Source of the DNA: Cryomorphaceae bacterium
GTDB lineage: Bacteria; Bacteroidota; Bacteroidia; Flavobacteriales; ECT2AJA-044
DNA: 64,000 nucleotides
Direction of reading: 5' to 3'
Assembly: GCA_017798125.1 (NCBI GenBank)
Contig: CP059070.1
Location: 2,480,001-2,544,000 of the forward strand
Part shown: positions 61,594 through 64,000 of the stretch, in pieces
Numbering within the stretch: the stretch's first letter is position 1
Layout: the number at the start of each line of letters is the position of its first letter
Position numbers and translations under genes: made by a program
The notes under the pieces: model-generated
What the model was told of the DNA's origin: nothing
Database searches by the model: none
The model's input: the letters and a program-made list of their open reading frames with translations, nothing else

Positions 61594-61956
61594 TCAGGAG
61601 AGTTGATTCTTGATTTCTTTGAGGAGTTCACGTGTGGAGAAAGGCTTGAGCATGTAGGCATCGGCCCCCAGGGCCAGGCCTTTCTCCAAATCGGCCCGTT
61701 TGCTCTTGGCCGAGAGGAAAATCACTTTAGTCTGATCAAAAGTCTTTGTCGATTTGATGTATTCGCATATTTCATATCCATTTACATCCGGCATCATGAT
61801 GTCCAGTACCACTAGGTCCGGGACTTCCGTTTGAAGCAGATCCATGGCTTCTGTACCGTTGCGGGCAATGAGTGTATCATACCGCTCTTTGCGGAGCATG
61901 TAGTCCAAACTCATCAGGATATTGGGTTCGTCGTCGACGATCATAATCTTAGACAT
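61594..61956 (-). CDS. Stand-alone receiver-domain response regulator
   Basis: A 120-residue protein made of one receiver domain only: acidic pair D8-D9 (VDDEPN), phosphoacceptor D52 in VVLDIMMPD, S82 in FLSAKS and K104 in MLKPF. No DNA-binding or enzymatic output exists. It overlaps the kinase gene by 8 bases and precedes prpE by 21. In gammaproteobacterial CrbS/CrbR systems the regulator has a LuxR-type helix-turn-helix, so here the signal must pass to another protein. Confidence 0.93.
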   Translation of the reverse strand: MSKIMIVDDEPNILMSLDYMLRKERYDTLIARNGTEAMDLLQTEVPDLVVLDIMMPDVNGYEICEYIKSTKTFDQTKVIFLSAKSKRADLEKGLALGADAYMLKPFSTRELLKEIKNQLS

Positions 61957-64000
61957 GAGATTCTTGTTTTTGCTGGTGGTGACGGGAAATGGGAAGGGTA
62001 AATGAGGCCCGAGTCCCGCCTTTCTTTTCTGGACGGAGGTATATGACTCCTCCGTGTGATTGAATGATATTCTTGCAAATGGCTAGACCTAGCCCCGTTC
62101 CTTTGGGTTTATTCGTCAGTTGATGACGAACTTGATAGAATTTATCAAAGACGCGTTCCGCATCTTCTTGACTAATTCCCGGGCCGTTGTCAATGATGTT
62201 GACCTTAACCTCTCCGTCAATTTCGTAGGCCGAAATGCGGATGTGACCATCTGCCGGGTTGGCAAATTTCATGGCGTTGGACAGCAGGTTGACAATTACC
62301 TGTGTGATACGGTCCTGGTCAATAAATACCGGTCTCATTCCTCGGGCAAGGTCCATCTTGACCTGAATATTATGATGTTCTCCAAGGGTGTGCATGGAGG
62401 AGATGGAACGATCGAGGAGCTCGGCGATGTCCGCTACTCGTTGATCGAGTTGTAGGTTGCCCGATTCAAACTTCTCCAAGTCCAGGACATTGGTGATCAG
62501 TCTCGTCAAGCGTTCACAATCCTCGACTATGTTGTTGAGAAACATTTCTTGATCACTTCGGAGCATCTCGGGCTCATCGTGTAGAATTTCAGCTTGAGCA
62601 CGAATACTCGTCAGTGGGGTGCGTAACTCGTGTGTTACAGTATAGAGGAAGTCGTCCTTCAATCCCCCGAGCTCCTTCATTTGCTCGTTCGCAAGCCTCA
62701 ACTCCTCTGAGGCGAGTATGAGTTGATCAGATTGCGTTTTGAGTTTCTTGTTGAGTTGGAGGACTTCTCGACTTTCGTTGAGGATATTCACCACCTCGCC
62801 AATTCCAATGCGCTCCTCTTTGACCACGCTGGAAATCATGATTCGGGCCGATGCAGGACCAATGGCTTCGGCCAACAGTCGTTCGGCATAGCTGATCATT
62901 TTAGCATCCGCATGAGGAGCTGATCGCCAATCAACGCCCTGAATCCGGGCATATCGATCCAAGACCTCCTCGGCTCTTTGATCTCCCAAAAACTGGTTCA
63001 ACAGCGCCTGGATATTGGGGAAGCTTGCGCTGCCCTGCCAAACGAGTCGGTCTTCATAGCTGCGCGCATACTTGTCCGCATCAACAAAGAGCTCTGCTTG
63101 TTGTATGTCGCGTGCAGTTTCCTTCGTGAAAGACGAGACCACCACATAGACCATCGCATTGAGGAGTAGCGTGAGGTAAACCACGGTAGATGTGGTGCTC
63201 ACACCCAGCCAAGTCGATAAGGCCGTTACTTCCCAAACACTCCAAGCCGGGTTGAGGTCGGGTAAAATCAACAGGACAAACCACAGAATCAACCCGAAGA
63301 GCATTCCCGCAAAGGCCCCATGGCGGTTTCCCTTCTTCCAAAAAAGCCCTCCAAGGTAAGCAGGTGCCAGTTGTGCAACGCCAATGAAGGAGGTAATTCC
63401 AATCGAAACCAAAGTGGTGCGTTCCCCTACGCCTCGGAAATAGGCCCAGGACAATAGCATAATGACTAGAATGCTGAATCGGCGGATCCAAAGCAGCTTT
63501 TTGGAGAAATCGATCGACGGCATCAAGCGAATCAAGGCCGGTACAATAAGATTGTTGCTGACCATTGTTCCCATGGCGATGGTCGAGACAATGATCATGG
63601 AACTGGCTGCTGAAAATCCTCCGATGAAGACTAGGCTACTGAGCCAAGGCTGATCCATGGTCAGCCAGCTCATATAGAAATCTGGATCAATCTCCGCGGG
63701 AAAAGCCAATCGGCCCGTGAGGGCCACTGGAAAAACAAGAAGATTAATGACCAAGAAGTACAGCGGCAATAGCCACAAGGCATGCCGGAGGTGGGATTCA
63801 CTTCGGTTCTCAACTACAGCCACTTGGAACTGACGCGGCAGCAAGAGAAAGGCTAGACTGCTGATCAAAATCAGGGAAACCCAAGAGCTCTGGCCTTTTT
63901 CTGGGATGGCCGTCAATTGCGCAAAGTCAGACAAGATATGCGCATCTGAAAAGAGTTGACCTAGGCCTCCTTTATACTGAGCGAGTATCATGACGCTAGC
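61949..64000 (-). CDS. Sodium/solute symporter-fused sensor histidine kinase (CrbS-like), 5' end outside window
   Basis: The frame is open to the window edge, so the N-terminus is missing; 680 residues are seen from the first internal Met. They contain the C-terminal part of an SLC5-type transporter (about eight membrane helices to residue 290), a STAC-like domain (ISYAERLLAEAIGPASARIMISS), a coiled coil, the HisKA domain (THELRTPLTSI) and ATPase domain with NLLSNAMKFA, DNGPGIS and GTGLGLAICK. This is the plan of CrbS, which senses acetate and controls acs. It overlaps the receiver gene by 8 bases. Confidence 0.92.
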   Translation of the reverse strand, partial: ASVMILAQYKGGLGQLFSDAHILSDFAQLTAIPEKGQSSWVSLILISSLAFLLLPRQFQVAVVENRSESHLRHALWLLPLYFLVINLLVFPVALTGRLAFPAEIDPDFYMSWLTMDQPWLSSLVFIGGFSAASSMIIVSTIAMGTMVSNNLIVPALIRLMPSIDFSKKLLWIRRFSILVIMLLSWAYFRGVGERTTLVSIGITSFIGVAQLAPAYLGGLFWKKGNRHGAFAGMLFGLILWFVLLILPDLNPAWSVWEVTALSTWLGVSTTSTVVYLTLLLNAMVYVVVSSFTKETARDIQQAELFVDADKYARSYEDRLVWQGSASFPNIQALLNQFLGDQRAEEVLDRYARIQGVDWRSAPHADAKMISYAERLLAEAIGPASARIMISSVVKEERIGIGEVVNILNESREVLQLNKKLKTQSDQLILASEELRLANEQMKELGGLKDDFLYTVTHELRTPLTSIRAQAEILHDEPEMLRSDQEMFLNNIVEDCERLTRLITNVLDLEKFESGNLQLDQRVADIAELLDRSISSMHTLGEHHNIQVKMDLARGMRPVFIDQDRITQVIVNLLSNAMKFANPADGHIRISAYEIDGEVKVNIIDNGPGISQEDAERVFDKFYQVRHQLTNKPKGTGLGLAICKNIIQSHGGVIYLRPEKKGGTRASFTLPISRHHQQKQESHV
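63709..63725 (+). repeat. GNRA-loop hairpin element
   Basis: ATC-GGCCC-GTGA-GGGCC, inside the transporter part of the sensor kinase gene. Four-base loop of GNRA type. Confidence 0.45.

Noticed and set aside
61660-61675. ATC-GGCCC-CCA-GGGCC hairpin in the receiver gene
   Set aside because: The loop is not GNA or GNRA and the codons encode the conserved ALGADA of receivers, so it is likely chance.
1-64000. CRISPR arrays, tRNA genes and insertion sequences
   Set aside because: No regularly spaced direct repeats, cloverleaf-like segments or transposase genes were seen in the short intergenic gaps.

Overview
The window reads as a chromosomal segment of a Bacteroidota, most likely a flavobacterium-like aerobe. 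Evidence: type IX secretion C-terminal sorting domains, a PorP/SprF-like and a PorE-like protein, DUF5606, promoters of the TAnnTTTG type, few Shine-Dalgarno sequences, KDO synthesis (kdsA) and futalosine-route menaquinone (mqnA). Base composition looks near 50% GC by eye (not computed). No tRNA, rRNA, insertion sequence, prophage or CRISPR array was seen. Gene density is very high: 56 coding regions, many joined by 1-4 nt stop/start overlaps. The first and last genes run off the window.

Layout. 1-5.2 kb: two divergent, distantly related large lipoproteins and a predicted outer-membrane partner. 5.2-9.6 kb: kdsA, then leftward queE, an OmpA/TPR/beta-propeller protein and a ferredoxin reductase. 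9.6-23.5 kb: a leftward export-type operon (HlyD adaptor, ABC ATPase, three FtsX/MacB-type permeases, an M61 peptidase) divergent from an NtrC-type regulator and its kinase. The intergenic gap carries a well-formed sigma-54 promoter for the export operon and a perfect palindrome about 100 bp upstream of the predicted transcript start. 23.5-24.0 kb: a promoter, structured transcript and terminator without an ORF, a candidate small RNA. 24-29.4 kb: leftward housekeeping genes (ruvX, def, TPR lipoprotein, DUF5606, M3 peptidase, mazG) and a secreted DUF4350-like protein. 29.5-38.2 kb: dapD, two glycosyltransferases, a CCA-adding-type enzyme, an ABC exporter, a voltage-gated K+ channel with a C-terminal zinc ribbon, miaA. 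38.2-43.9 kb: leftward rnz, a T9SS cargo, a STAS protein, pyrB, pyrR, rpsA. 44.2-51.3 kb: a rightward LytS/LytTR two-component operon with surface lipoprotein, hydrolases, aldo/keto reductase and thioesterase. 51.3-55.3 kb: mqnA, purB, a JmjC-like protein, PorP/SprF. 55.3-64 kb: a leftward acetate/propionate activation operon headed by a transporter-fused histidine kinase.

Three regulatory circuits are legible in the DNA: the NtrC/sigma-54 circuit; a LytTR circuit, where a perfect 12-bp direct repeat with a 21-bp period matches the known E. coli BtsR (YehT) site layout and lies upstream of a BtsS/BtsR-like gene pair; and a CrbS-like sensor next to acs and prpE, whose response regulator has no output domain.

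The most unexpected signal is a family of 16 short hairpins (ATC, then a 5-bp arm, a GNA or GNRA loop closed by C-G, then the matching arm). They are scattered in both orientations between and inside genes, with compensatory arm changes, and the family is not explained by any gene.
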